A DNA stretch of 64,000 nucleotides from Sedimentibacter sp. zth1. Its GTDB lineage: Bacteria > Bacillota > Clostridia > Tissierellales > Sedimentibacteraceae. Both the position numbers and the translations under genes were made by a program. The stretch lies in NCBI RefSeq assembly GCF_017352195.1, contig NZ_CP071445.1:806001-870000 (forward strand), given 5' to 3'. The notes under the pieces are model-generated. The model searched no databases and was not told the origin of the DNA. It worked only from the letters and a program-made list of their open reading frames with translations. This document shows, piece after piece, positions 18,355 to 28,293 of this stretch (its first letter is position 1; the number at the start of each line of letters is the position of its first letter).

Positions 18355-21258
18355 ATGAAAAATAGCTACAATTTTATTTTAAAAGAAAAAAAATTTGTAA
18401 AAGATGTAAATTCTGAAGTATATGAATATGAACATCAAAAAACAAAAACTAAGCTAATATTTGTTAAAAATGATGATACAAATAAAGCTTTTACTGTAGG
18501 ATTTAAAACTATTCCAAATGACAGCACAGGTGTAGCACATATAATTGAACATAGTGTATTATGCGGATCAGAAAAATACCCTATCAAAGAGCCTTTTGTT
18601 GAGTTAATGAAAAGTTCTTTAAATACTTTTTTAAATGCTATGACTTTTTCTGAAAAAACTTTATATCCATTTTCTAGTCAAAATGAAGAAGATTATATGA
18701 ATATTTTAAGTATTTATTTGGACGCTGCTTTCAAACCAAGTATCACAAAAATCAAAGAAATATTTATGCAAGAAGGATGGCACTATGAATTAAATGATAA
18801 AAATGATAAATTATCTATAAATGGCGTTGTTTATAACGAAATGAAAGGTGCATTCTCATCTCCAATGGAAATTTTGAACGAATCTGTTAATCAATCACTT
18901 TTTGACAATTGTTATAAATATTGCTCAGGTGGAGATCCAGATGTTATACCAACTCTTACATATGAAAACTTCATTAAGTTTTATAATACATTTTACCATC
19001 CATCAAATTCGTTAATGTATGTTTACGGAGATTGTGATATAGATAAAATAATGAAATTTATAGATGATAACTATTTATCTAAATATGATTATTTGGAAGT
19101 AGATTCTTCAATTAAATTTGTTGAACCATTTAAAAAAGAAAAAACATTGTCTGTCCCTTACTCAATAAATGATGAAGATTCAGAAAAACAAAAAACATTT
19201 CACTCTATAAATTATGTAACTTCAGTAGCTAGTGATGAAGAAACTTGCTTAGCAATGGATATTTTGCAAGATGTTATAGTTAATTCTGATTCATCTATCA
19301 TTAAGAAAAAGCTTTTGGAAAATAATTTATGTGGTAATGTTAAAGCACAATTTGATAATTATACAATGCAACCTACATTTAGTATCATAGCTCAAAATAC
19401 TGATGTCGAAAACATTGATAAAATCAATGAAATTGTTGAAAGTACACTTAAAGAACTTGCATTTAATGGTATAGATAAAAAGTTTCTTGAAGCTTGTATA
19501 ACAAAAGCTGAATTCGACTTAAAACAGGATATTTCTAATAATAGCTTTAAAGGAATTGAACTTGGAATTAAGCTATATAATCGTTGGTCTTTTATAGATA
19601 ATCCTGTTGAAGTATTATATTTTGAAGATAGAATCAAAAAAATGTATTCTTGGCTTGATAATAAAGGTTTTGAAAAATTAATAGAAAAATATTTTATCAA
19701 TAATAATCATAAATCTAAAGTTACTCTTTATCCTAAAAAAGGCCTAAGCAAAGAAAAAGATTTAGCATTAGATAAAAAACTTCAAGAATATAAAAATAGT
19801 TTAAGTGATTTAGAAATTGAGAAAATCATTGAAGAAAATAAGAAACTAAAAGTTAGACAGTCAAACCCTGATACAGAAGAAGAACTTAAATGCATGCCAA
19901 CTTTAAAACTTGAAAGCATAAATAAAAAATCTATTAAAAGAAATGTTTCTGAATATAAGATTAATAACTTTGCCCTACTACATCATGAAGCGTTTACAAA
20001 TGATATAGTTTATGCTAATTTAATGTTTGACGCTTCTAATTTAACAGAAGAAGAAATATCTTACGCAGGACTTCTAACTAAAATATTAGGTAAGATTTCT
20101 ACTAAAAATTATACTTTAAATGATTTATCAAATGAAGTAATGATAAATACTGGAAATATCAAGTTTACTAACAATGCATTTCTTGATACAAAAGATATTA
20201 ATAACCCATATAAACAATTTGAAGTTAATTTTAAATCAACAACAACTAGATTACCTAAAGCTATTAATCTTGTTAAAGAAATATTATTTAATTCAGATTT
20301 AAACGATACACAAAGATTACAACAATTATTAAATATTAATATTGGATCAATTCAAAGCAGACTTGTAAGTTCTGGACAAATATATGCAGTTATAAAAGCA
20401 GCATCAAAATTTGATACAGCATATTACTATTTAGAAAAAGCTAGTGGTTATAGTTTCTATGAATTTATCAAAAAATCAAATGATAACTTTAACTCATTAA
20501 GTAGTGATATAGTTAAAAATCTTAAACTTGTATTAAAAAAATTGTTAAACAATAACAATTTAATTATCACTGTAACATGTACTAAAGAACAAAAGGATAT
20601 ATTTGCAAAAGAAATATTGCGTATTACAGATGAGCTTTCTAATGAAAATCAGCCAATAGTTTTTGATAATTTTAAGTATAATAATCAAACCGAAGCATTT
20701 TCAATAGCTTCTAATGTTCAATATGTAGCACAAGGTTATAATTATAAAAAGCTTGGATACAAATTTACTGGAGCTTTGAAGGTTGCTGAAACTTTACTGT
20801 CTACAGATTATTTATGGAATAATATACGTGTTTTAGGTGGAGCTTATGGTGCAATGATGAGATTAAATCAGTCTGGACAAATTTGTTTTGTAAGTTACAG
20901 AGATCCTAATTTAGCAAAGACCCTAGAAAATTATAAAAATATATATAATTATTTTAATAATTTAAAATTAGATTCTAAACACATGACAAAATATATCATA
21001 GGTACAATTAAGAATTTAGATCAACCATATTCTATTGAAGTTGAAGGTGATATTGCTTTTAAAAACTATATTTCACATAATTCATATGAATATCAACAAT
21101 CAATTAGAGATGAGATATTTGCTACTAAATGTGAAGACTTAGTTAATACTAAATCTTTATTCAAATCTATTTTAGATAAAAATCTATATGTAGTGTTTGG
21201 TAATAATGAACAAATTAAAAATAATAGCAATATATTTGATAAAATAACTAATGCATAA
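18355..21258 (+). CDS. M16C (PreP/presequence-protease-like) zinc peptidase
   Basis: The 967-aa protein has the inverted zinc motif HIIEH in GVAHIIEHSVLCGSEKYP, with the distal glutamate in the NGVVYNEMKGAFSSP region. The long four-domain clamshell is characteristic of the M16C subfamily, which degrades short unstructured peptides. No signal peptide is present, so it should act in the cytoplasm. AAGGAG stands 8 nt before the ATG. It is monocistronic with a strong terminator. Confidence 0.93.
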   Translation: MKNSYNFILKEKKFVKDVNSEVYEYEHQKTKTKLIFVKNDDTNKAFTVGFKTIPNDSTGVAHIIEHSVLCGSEKYPIKEPFVELMKSSLNTFLNAMTFSEKTLYPFSSQNEEDYMNILSIYLDAAFKPSITKIKEIFMQEGWHYELNDKNDKLSINGVVYNEMKGAFSSPMEILNESVNQSLFDNCYKYCSGGDPDVIPTLTYENFIKFYNTFYHPSNSLMYVYGDCDIDKIMKFIDDNYLSKYDYLEVDSSIKFVEPFKKEKTLSVPYSINDEDSEKQKTFHSINYVTSVASDEETCLAMDILQDVIVNSDSSIIKKKLLENNLCGNVKAQFDNYTMQPTFSIIAQNTDVENIDKINEIVESTLKELAFNGIDKKFLEACITKAEFDLKQDISNNSFKGIELGIKLYNRWSFIDNPVEVLYFEDRIKKMYSWLDNKGFEKLIEKYFINNNHKSKVTLYPKKGLSKEKDLALDKKLQEYKNSLSDLEIEKIIEENKKLKVRQSNPDTEEELKCMPTLKLESINKKSIKRNVSEYKINNFALLHHEAFTNDIVYANLMFDASNLTEEEISYAGLLTKILGKISTKNYTLNDLSNEVMINTGNIKFTNNAFLDTKDINNPYKQFEVNFKSTTTRLPKAINLVKEILFNSDLNDTQRLQQLLNINIGSIQSRLVSSGQIYAVIKAASKFDTAYYYLEKASGYSFYEFIKKSNDNFNSLSSDIVKNLKLVLKKLLNNNNLIITVTCTKEQKDIFAKEILRITDELSNENQPIVFDNFKYNNQTEAFSIASNVQYVAQGYNYKKLGYKFTGALKVAETLLSTDYLWNNIRVLGGAYGAMMRLNQSGQICFVSYRDPNLAKTLENYKNIYNYFNNLKLDSKHMTKYIIGTIKNLDQPYSIEVEGDIAFKNYISHNSYEYQQSIRDEIFATKCEDLVNTKSLFKSILDKNLYVVFGNNEQIKNNSNIFDKITNA

Positions 21259-21273
21259 TAAATTGATATAACA

Positions 21274-21327
21274 AAAACACCTCTACTTAAGGTCTTGATG
21301 ACCATTAAATAGAGGTGTTTTTTTATG
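21274..21327. terminator. Bidirectional terminator
   Basis: AAAAACACCTCTA pairs with TAGAGGTGTTTTT around a 25-nt loop. It separates the converging M16 peptidase and corrinoid adenosyltransferase genes. Confidence 0.88.
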
Positions 21328-21330
21328 AGA

Positions 21331-21846
21331 CTATCTTTCAATTCCATCCCTTGCTTCTACTCCGGAATAGTAATAATGCTTAATTTCCTTCATTTCGGTA
21401 ACTAAATCTGCAATATCTATTAATTCCTTTGGTGCATATCTTCCCGTTATGACAACCTCAACATTTTCAGCTCTATTGTTTAATATTTCAATAACTTTCT
21501 TTACATCAAAAAGTTTGAAGTATAAGGCTATATTAAGCTCATCAAGTATAACTAAATCATAATCTCCTGATTTTAAAATTTTAGCACATTTGTTTAGACC
21601 TTCTGTAGCAATATCAATATCTTCTTGTTTAGGCAAAGTATTAATAAAACAGCCATGACCAAGTTGCTCTATTTTAATATTTTCGAAATATTTTTCTATT
21701 TTGGTTTCATTGTACTTCATATCCTTTACAAATTGACCTATATAGACACTTTTACCTGCCATCATAGTTCTTAATGCAAGCCCAAAGGCAGCAGTTGTTT
21801 TTCCTTTTCCATTACCGGTGTAAATATGTATATATCCTTTATCCAT
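21331..21846 (-). CDS. cobO: Corrinoid (cob(I)yrinic acid) adenosyltransferase
   Basis: The 171-aa CobA/CobO-type enzyme has the P-loop YTGNGKGKTTAAFGLALR, the region YIGQFVKDMKYNE, VILDELNIALYF and VVITGRYAPKELIDIADLVTEM. It attaches 5'-deoxyadenosine to cobalt in corrinoid salvage or synthesis. No cobalamin riboswitch box was seen upstream. It stands alone. Confidence 0.92.
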   Translation of the reverse strand: MDKGYIHIYTGNGKGKTTAAFGLALRTMMAGKSVYIGQFVKDMKYNETKIEKYFENIKIEQLGHGCFINTLPKQEDIDIATEGLNKCAKILKSGDYDLVILDELNIALYFKLFDVKKVIEILNNRAENVEVVITGRYAPKELIDIADLVTEMKEIKHYYYSGVEARDGIER

Positions 21847-22022
21847 AATTTCTCCATTATATTATATTTTAGTTTAGTTTTTTAAACTATAGTTAAAATA
21901 ATAATTTTACTAATCTACATTCAATTGTATTTAATAAAACTCATCACCATATTATACAATATTTATGGAAAAGTTTCTATGCAATTTTGCTAGGAGGACC
22001 TATGTCTCTCTTCGGCATAAAA

Positions 22023-22056
22023 ATCAAAGTTCTTACAATTTGTAAGAACTTTGACT
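22023..22056. terminator. Hairpin terminator between cobO and the 22.1-kb gene
   Basis: CAAAGTTCTTACA pairs with TGTAAGAACTTTG around AATT. Short A/T-runs flank it, so either direction is possible. It most likely ends the leftward 163-aa gene. Confidence 0.55.
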
Positions 22057-22082
22057 TATTTACAATAATTTTTTATTTATTT

Positions 22083-22574
22083 CTAAACGGTAACTGTAGC
22101 TTCTTCCTGCTTTGCCTCTTCCAGTTCTACTTCTTTCTCATCTTCATAAGGAATATTTTCTATATCAAATCTCAATTTATAAAAATACTTAAGCCAGTCA
22201 GGTTGATTTTTAAGTTCCTTAGTTAATTTTTCAGTAAGTTTAGGTGTTACCCTTTTATCCATTATAGCAAGCATTCTGATTAATGGATTATGCGAATATA
22301 AACTATTGTTGAAATTAGAACGTTTATATTCTTTTATAGCTTTTAACATATAAATTGAATCAAGACCATTTTCTTTAATTGTGTTTTGTTCATCTTGTTG
22401 TTGAATAACTTTTTTATCCTTTAATGCTTCAATATTTCTTTCTATGCCATCAACTTTAATGTAAACAACTTTTTTATTATCTGATTTTATAATGTATTTT
22501 ACACGTCCCTTTAATTTATCACATAATAAATTTTCTTCTAAATCTCTTTTGATTACACTCCATGAATTTTGCAA
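22083..22574 (-). CDS. SF0329-like uncharacterised protein
   Basis: The 163-aa soluble protein begins QNSWSVIKRDLEENLLCDKLKGRVKYI, resembling the uncharacterised SF0329 family. An acidic tail (EVELEEAKQEEATVTV) follows. The start is TTG at 22574, supported by AGGAGG nine bases upstream. No catalytic motif is visible and the function is unknown. Confidence 0.65.
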   Translation of the reverse strand: MQNSWSVIKRDLEENLLCDKLKGRVKYIIKSDNKKVVYIKVDGIERNIEALKDKKVIQQQDEQNTIKENGLDSIYMLKAIKEYKRSNFNNSLYSHNPLIRMLAIMDKRVTPKLTEKLTKELKNQPDWLKYFYKLRFDIENIPYEDEKEVELEEAKQEEATVTV

Positions 22575-22644
22575 TTAAGTATACCTCCTAATAATTTATA
22601 TATTGTAGTTAATATATACCAGGAGTTAAGATTTCCTAGTATAT

Positions 22645-22668
22645 AAAAAAGTTGCTACGCAACTCTGC
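22645..22668 (-). repeat. Short hairpin repeat, copy 2, probably a terminator
   Basis: The minus strand reads GAGTTGCGTAGCAAC then six T, the same hairpin as at 10,816. Here it follows the S51 peptidase gene, although at a distance of about 150 bp. Confidence 0.5.
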
Positions 22669-22816
22669 GTATATAAAAAAACAAGCCAATTATTATGACT
22701 TGTGCATGAAATAATGCCACAAAACGTTTTTGGTGAATATGTGCATTAGTCATAGCATAATCATACAATAATTTTCTTGTCCTGTCAATATTTAGAATTT
22801 AGCACTGCTTATCTTA

Positions 22817-23527
22817 TTATAAAGTATAATACTTTGTAGTATCCATTTCTTTCTTGGTTTTGATTCCCTTTTCATATGTAATTTTATATGCTTTTGAGTT
22901 GATATTTTCTTTTATTACATGATATTTGCCATTTTCATCAACAAAAGCTGAACCGTTTTCGAGTGCTATACCACAAATCGTCTCATCCTTAAGCATTTCA
23001 TCAAAACTTTCCCTACCTTTTTCATTGTAATGCGGGCAATGAGCTGCCTTTATTAACCCTAAACCATAAGCTCTTGTAAAATCCCACCATCCAACATTAT
23101 TAAATGAATTACTGTCACTATGACCAAATTCAAACCAACAAATAGAACCAGCACTTATACCTGATAAAACAATGTTTTTCTCATATGCTTCCTTTAAATA
23201 TTCATCAACATGATACTGCTTCCAAACTTTCATCATTTCAACAGTATCTCCACCACCAACATATATAATATCCGTATCGAGAATCATATCTCTTATTTTA
23301 TTTTGGCTATATGAATCGCTATATAAGCATAACGCATCTACCGTACAGCTTTTCATACCAAAATACAATTTTATATTATCTATGTAACCCTTGTCATCAT
23401 GGCTTGCAGTTGGTATAAATAACAATTTTGGATTTTCTTTTCCGCTAAGCCTAATTATATAGTTATCTATACTGTTTGTTTCTCCATTTCTCATTTCTCC
23501 GCCGCCTATTGCAACAATTTTACCCAT
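22817..23527 (-). CDS. Peptidase E-like protein (family S51)
   Basis: The 236-aa protein has the S51 nucleophile elbow VLSGISAGSICWF (Ser in GxSAGS), an upstream IYVGGGDTVEMM and a downstream AAHCPHYNEKGRES. Family members are cytoplasmic Ser-dependent dipeptidases (Asp-X) or cyanophycinase relatives. It is a single gene. A second, divergent S51-like protein sits in the cassette array at 56.8 kb. Confidence 0.88.
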   Translation of the reverse strand: MGKIVAIGGGEMRNGETNSIDNYIIRLSGKENPKLLFIPTASHDDKGYIDNIKLYFGMKSCTVDALCLYSDSYSQNKIRDMILDTDIIYVGGGDTVEMMKVWKQYHVDEYLKEAYEKNIVLSGISAGSICWFEFGHSDSNSFNNVGWWDFTRAYGLGLIKAAHCPHYNEKGRESFDEMLKDETICGIALENGSAFVDENGKYHVIKENINSKAYKITYEKGIKTKKEMDTTKYYTL

Positions 23528-23656
23528 AAATTCACCTCATATTAAATTATTTTAATAAAAATCAATAATCTACTAAATCGTTTTCCTTAAATGTAAAAAA
23601 AAAAGAGTTAGTCGTATTTTAGCATTGTTTGAAATTGAAGTCAATAAAAAATATTA

Positions 23657-24361
23657 TTACTCCTTCCACCTAATAAAAATATCTTTCCTTATAGTAGTAG
23701 CATCAAATCTATAATGTCTAACAACATTTGAAATTTTAAGATAATCTTCTTCCCTATGAATTTGACCACCATTATGTATAACATAAGCTTGACCTTTTCT
23801 GTTCCTCTTATCTGAAATTATGCCTATGTGCTTATCCTTGCCAAAAATAACAATATCACCTGGCTGCCATTCTTCAATTTTGTTTATGTCAAGTGTCAAT
23901 TTTTCTGCATATTTATCAAAGAAAACTCTTAGATTAACAACTCTTCTAAAATCAATATTTGTATCTGGTTTCTCTATATTTTTGTAATCTTCCAAACTTT
24001 CTGCTATATCGTTATCAATCATACCTTTTAGACTGTATCCGGCATTTTTAAAAGCTCTCCAGATAACATCTGAGCATACACCTATTTCATCTGGGGGATA
24101 ACCTTCTGCTATATACTTTCCATTGTATTTCGGATGATTATCAGCATCCTTTCTTGCACCAAGCATTATATCGGTATAGTCATCAATGCCGTCATTATCA
24201 AAATCTACCATGCTTTTTACTGTTTCAATACCAAAATGCTCTGCTGTATATGATTTGAATTGAATTAATCTTAGATTTTTGAATAAAATCATAACTAAAA
24301 TGAACAAGCTAATTATAAGTACTATATTTATAATTTTTAGATTCTTTCTATTTGAACTCAA
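23657..24361 (-). CDS. DUF1287 (NlpC/P60-like) membrane-anchored protein
   Basis: A 234-aa protein with an N-terminal membrane anchor (INIVLIISLFILVMILF) and a DUF1287 domain: LGARKDADNHPKYNGKY, GVCSDVIWRAFKNAG with a candidate catalytic Cys, WQPGDIVIFGKDKHIGIISD and VIHNGG. The Cys-His pattern suggests a papain-like amidase facing the cell wall. The substrate is unknown. Confidence 0.82.
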   Translation of the reverse strand: MSSNRKNLKIINIVLIISLFILVMILFKNLRLIQFKSYTAEHFGIETVKSMVDFDNDGIDDYTDIMLGARKDADNHPKYNGKYIAEGYPPDEIGVCSDVIWRAFKNAGYSLKGMIDNDIAESLEDYKNIEKPDTNIDFRRVVNLRVFFDKYAEKLTLDINKIEEWQPGDIVIFGKDKHIGIISDKRNRKGQAYVIHNGGQIHREEDYLKISNVVRHYRFDATTIRKDIFIRWKE

Positions 24362-24553
24362 ACCATACCTCCTAAAATACCTAAACTATATAACAATATT
24401 TTACTATAATTTTACAATAAAGTAAATAAGGCACTAAACATATTTGTAGTTTAGTGTCTTTATATTTTGACAATATTTTAAAATTATTTAATTTTAAAGT
24501 GTTTTATTCTACCATTTGAGTAACAATTGTTGTGAAATTTTAATGTCTTGTTA

Positions 24554-25258
24554 TTATCTATTAAAATCTAATTTGTCAGGATAATAATTAATTATTAGTT
24601 CTTTAGGAAAATTAACTTCTTTTATTAAGTTTATGCAATTTGTAAATTCACCAACATCATAGCACATATGTGCATCACTACCAAAGATTATTTGTACATT
24701 ATGTTCTTTACAACGTTCAAGCAATTCAATATAATTTTCTCTTGCATTTTCTCTAAAGCTTGTTGGATTTAATGATGAGTTATTAACTTCCAAAAATATA
24801 TTGTTTTCTTTAGCAGCAAGAACAAGCTTTTCATAGTCTATAGGAAATTTTCCATCATCAGGATGACCTATAATTTTAACCTTTTCATGTTTCATTGCTC
24901 CAATAAGAGCATTAGTATTTTCTTCTTTAGTCCCAGGTTTTATACATGGACCGTGTAAACTTGCTATCATATAATCTAGCTGTTTTGAAATTTCCACGTT
25001 AACATCTGTGTTTCCTTTAAAATCAATAATATTTGCTTCTATTCCCTTTAATATTTTAACTCCCATAATTTCATCTCGTATAACTCTTAAATTATGAAAA
25101 TAGAATTCATGTGCAGTTCCAGGCATATTGACTGCATGTTCTGAAAGGCCATATATTTTTAATCCTTTATTTTTTGCTTCCTGAATATTTTCCATAAGTG
25201 TACTATAAGCATGCCCACTTGCAAGTGTGTGTGTGTGTAAATCTATTAATGGTTTCAT
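24554..25258 (-). CDS. PHP-domain phosphatase (YcdX-like)
   Basis: The 234-aa protein shows the metal-binding PHP motifs DLHTHTLASGHAYST, GLSEHAVNMPG, KGIEANI, ASLHGP, IIGHPDD and FGSDAHM. YcdX-type PHP proteins are trinuclear-metal phosphatases. The substrate is uncertain. It stands alone. Confidence 0.88.
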   Translation of the reverse strand: MKPLIDLHTHTLASGHAYSTLMENIQEAKNKGLKIYGLSEHAVNMPGTAHEFYFHNLRVIRDEIMGVKILKGIEANIIDFKGNTDVNVEISKQLDYMIASLHGPCIKPGTKEENTNALIGAMKHEKVKIIGHPDDGKFPIDYEKLVLAAKENNIFLEVNNSSLNPTSFRENARENYIELLERCKEHNVQIIFGSDAHMCYDVGEFTNCINLIKEVNFPKELIINYYPDKLDFNR

Positions 25259-25365
25259 GTAATCTCCTATATTTATACTATTTGAAATTTCAATTTAAAA
25301 ATAACTACTCTATACTATCATTAAATAATTAAATTATCAATAAAAGTTTTAATCTTATTGAAAAC

Positions 25366-25408
25366 AAAAAAATGTATTGAAATTATTTCAAATCCAATAC
25401 ATTTTTTA
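25366..25408 (-). terminator. Terminator of the sigma/DUF4179 operon
   Basis: AATGTATTG pairs with CAATACATT (25,371-25,404), and the minus strand continues with a T-rich run. Confidence 0.75.
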
Positions 25409-25413
25409 TTGAT

Positions 25414-26817
25414 TTACTTAATTTTGATTTTTATAGGAGTTTTTAATTCAGTATGTTTTGTGATATCATTTGCATCATCTAGGAAAAATACTGTTTTATA
25501 AGGGTAATCGGTTAGCCTAATTTCTATAATCTCATGATATTCTGGAATATCAATAATATCTTGTTTTGTACGATACCTATAAGTCTTATGATAACATCTT
25601 ATCTCGTTGATGTAATATCCTTTATCTACTTCGTCATAGTAAATTCCACCTAATGATACAAAATGATTTTTACCAAAATATGAACCTTCAAAAGCTAACA
25701 CCCAATCTTTCCCTTCTTTAAAAGCTTCAATCAGTTTATATGGCTGATTCTCAAAATTATTTTTTTCTATGTCTTCTAAATATATTTTCACTTTTTCTTT
25801 GCTATTTTCAACCCACTCAGCTTGTGTTATATTTAAAGTTAAATGTTCATTATTAAAAAAGTAAGGACTTTCCAGATAATACATATCCATAGTTTTAGAG
25901 TTTACAGCACTTGCTATAGTTCCATTTTGGCGATAATCAAATCTTTCTCCGTTTTCATTCAATACATACATAGTTAATCCCTTTAACCATGCAGTATTTT
26001 TAATATCATCCTTAAATTTAAGTTTCATATTAGACGGACTTATTTTAATATATTCTAATATCAGCTTTTGATTATCAATATAGAATGTTTTATTTAGACT
26101 AATATATTCACTTTTTGCTACTAAATCAGGATTTAATTTTATATCAAACTTAAAATTTGCTATATAATCTTTTTCCTCATTTTTAGAAATTATTATATTA
26201 TTATTTACCTCATTTTCTTGATTTGAATTAAATACGTCCAAAGAAAAAATAAATCCTTCTGAAAAGTTATTCATAAAAAAAGATATTCTCTTATCAATAT
26301 TTGAATTCGCTACTCTTAAGTTGCTTTTTCGGATAAATTCATTTCTATTGAAACATGTGTTAAATTCATTTCCATCAAGTGATTTAATTTCAGATGTTTC
26401 GTATAAATTTTTATAAGTTTCTGATTCTAATGTATAAAAAATATTGATTTCATCCTCATCAACTATTGCATATTTAACCGTCGCTGTAATTCCGTTAATA
26501 GTTTGAGACTGATTAATTTTTTGTACATAGTCATTCTCAAATGCTTTTTCTAAAGATGGTGATATTTTTACAGCACTTGCTAAATCCCGTAAAATAGGTA
26601 ATTCTGCGCATGCATATGCAAATTCTGGTACAAAATTCACAAAGCAAGTAAAAATCGCTAAAATCATTAACAAGGAACTTATAGGTATGCATAAACAATT
26701 TCTTATTCTTCTTTTGAATACTTTTTTCTTAAATCTTTTTTCTACATTTTCAAGCCCATTTGGTACAACAGCATTAAGTTCATCTTTTAAATTATTCAAT
26801 TCTTCAATCCTATTCAT
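25414..26817 (-). CDS. DUF4179 anti-sigma-type membrane protein
   Basis: The 467-aa protein has a short cytoplasmic N-terminus, one transmembrane helix (residues about 40-60, CIPISSLLMILAIFTCFVNF), then a large extracellular region beginning FAYACAELPILRDLASA, the DUF4179 signature. Such proteins are encoded after ECF sigma factors and are thought to hold them inactive. The start at 26,817 has GAGGAGG upstream and overlaps the sigma gene by 8 nt, which implies translational coupling. Confidence 0.85.
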   Translation of the reverse strand: MNRIEELNNLKDELNAVVPNGLENVEKRFKKKVFKRRIRNCLCIPISSLLMILAIFTCFVNFVPEFAYACAELPILRDLASAVKISPSLEKAFENDYVQKINQSQTINGITATVKYAIVDEDEINIFYTLESETYKNLYETSEIKSLDGNEFNTCFNRNEFIRKSNLRVANSNIDKRISFFMNNFSEGFIFSLDVFNSNQENEVNNNIIISKNEEKDYIANFKFDIKLNPDLVAKSEYISLNKTFYIDNQKLILEYIKISPSNMKLKFKDDIKNTAWLKGLTMYVLNENGERFDYRQNGTIASAVNSKTMDMYYLESPYFFNNEHLTLNITQAEWVENSKEKVKIYLEDIEKNNFENQPYKLIEAFKEGKDWVLAFEGSYFGKNHFVSLGGIYYDEVDKGYYINEIRCYHKTYRYRTKQDIIDIPEYHEIIEIRLTDYPYKTVFFLDDANDITKHTELKTPIKIKIK

Positions 26818-27298
26818 TACTTTCCTCCTCAATCAAATCAATTCTTAAAAATTTTAGTGCCTTTCGTTGTTTAGTAACAACTGTTCCCTGCGGTATATTT
26901 AGAGTCTGAGCTGTTTCATGCAAAGTAAAACCTATAAAATATCTTAAGATGATAATACTTTTTAAGTCATACGGTAATTTATTTACTGCTTCTTTAAGTG
27001 GCAATGAATCATAATTAAAATCTTCAATATTTTCATTTGCTGTAAATTCTATATTTTCATCTAATTTAATTCGTTTTTGCCTTTTAAATTCCTGTTTGCA
27101 TTCATTTATTAAAATTCGTATAACCCATGTATTAAAATATTCAGGATGATTTAAAGTTTTTAATGATTTATAAGCTTTAAATATGCTTTCATCAACTATT
27201 TCCATGGAATCTTGTTCGTTACCGAGATATAAAAAGGCAGTATTGTACAGTTGCTTTTTTATAACAGTAATTCGTTCTGTAAACTCTTTTTTATTCAT
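26810..27298 (-). CDS. ECF-type RNA polymerase sigma factor
   Basis: The 162-aa protein has region 2 (LYNTAFLYLGNEQDSMEIVDESIFKAY, TWVIRILINECKQEFKRQKR) and region 4 (LPYDLKSIIILRYFIGFTLHETAQTLNIPQGTVVTKQRKAL). It directs RNA polymerase to a small regulon and is presumably controlled by the overlapping DUF4179 partner. The inducing signal is unknown. Confidence 0.92.
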   Translation of the reverse strand: MNKKEFTERITVIKKQLYNTAFLYLGNEQDSMEIVDESIFKAYKSLKTLNHPEYFNTWVIRILINECKQEFKRQKRIKLDENIEFTANENIEDFNYDSLPLKEAVNKLPYDLKSIIILRYFIGFTLHETAQTLNIPQGTVVTKQRKALKFLRIDLIEEESNE

Positions 27299-27362
27299 TT
27301 ATAGCCCCTTTCTTTATCTATCTAATTATTAGATGAATTAGTAGCGTGTTTTGATTTAAAAA

Positions 27363-27402
27363 ATTAAAAAATCTTACAAATATTTATATTTTTGTAAGAT
27401 TT
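27363..27402 (-). terminator. Terminator of the TraX-like gene
   Basis: AAATCTTACAAA pairs with TTTGTAAGATTT, and the minus strand continues with TTTTTAATTT. Confidence 0.75.
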
Positions 27403-27448
27403 GTTGTTTTTGGCTAAACAATGTATTTCTTTTATCTTATATTTTAAA

Positions 27449-28159
27449 TTAGATTATGTAAATCTTAATGATGGCTAATATAACCAAATGTAATGGATAG
27501 AAAATATAAAATGCCCATTTATTAAATTTATTATCACTACCCTTTTCACCGTTGTATAGATAAATTATAGGTAAAAATAGAAACAGCCCTACTTGCCATA
27601 ACTCGCCATACCATTTAAATCCATTTGATATTGAAAATATTATGCCTAATATAACCACAACACCTGATATTAATATGTACGAAGTAATTTTTGATGATGG
27701 CTTATTCCTATAAATTCTAAAGAACAATACCCATAAAGGAGCAATGACACCCCAATCACCAAAAGATGATAACATTATGAGTACTATTATGGAAATCCAT
27801 TTTAATAATATGTTTTTGATATTATCGTAACTTAGTAGTACTAAAAAACTAATTAAAAATGTATAAATAACATTTAAATCTAAATCCCCTAATTTATTAC
27901 CATGCGAAAAAGCATATGCAAATTGAGAAATTATAGCAAATATCAAAAGCCTAAAAGCATACTTTTTCTTTGAAGAAGTATAATAATAACCTTCTGCCAA
28001 AAAATACGACATAATTGGAGCTGTCAGTCTACCTACTACTCTGCATATAACTCCTAAAGGATTAACTAACGGTATAAAGAACATACCAATATGGTCAATT
28101 AGCATTGCTATGATTGCAATGTATTTAATTTGTGTTCTGTTTAACTTGTTCATTATCAT
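27449..28159 (-). CDS. TraX-like membrane protein
   Basis: The 236-aa polytopic membrane protein starts with the TraX signature YIAIIAMLIDHIGMFF, followed by RVVGRLTAPIMSYFLAEGYYYTSSKKKYAFRLLIFA. It has about eight hydrophobic helices and ends FYIFYPLHLVIL. In F-plasmids TraX acetylates pilin. Chromosomal Firmicute members are of unknown role and resemble acyltransferases. There are no conjugation genes nearby. Confidence 0.88.
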   Translation of the reverse strand: MIMNKLNRTQIKYIAIIAMLIDHIGMFFIPLVNPLGVICRVVGRLTAPIMSYFLAEGYYYTSSKKKYAFRLLIFAIISQFAYAFSHGNKLGDLDLNVIYTFLISFLVLLSYDNIKNILLKWISIIVLIMLSSFGDWGVIAPLWVLFFRIYRNKPSSKITSYILISGVVVILGIIFSISNGFKWYGELWQVGLFLFLPIIYLYNGEKGSDNKFNKWAFYIFYPLHLVILAIIKIYII

Positions 28160-28215
28160 TTGTCCTTTCTATGTATATAATATTATATCATAAAGTTCAC
28201 AAATGTAAATATACG

Positions 28216-28252
28216 GAAAAAGAACCAAATTTGATAGTTGGTTCTTTTTTTC
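28216..28252. terminator. Terminator after the NUDIX gene
   Basis: AAGAACCAA pairs with TTGGTTCTT with T-runs on both sides. It ends the leftward GNAT-NUDIX pair. Confidence 0.75.
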
Positions 28253-28293
28253 CTGTTGTTGCTACATTTTCAGTTGCAACTATGTGCTCTGTT

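Noticed and set aside
21847-22082. Cobalamin riboswitch upstream of the corrinoid adenosyltransferase
   Set aside because: No B12-box-like or conserved core sequence could be found in the leader.
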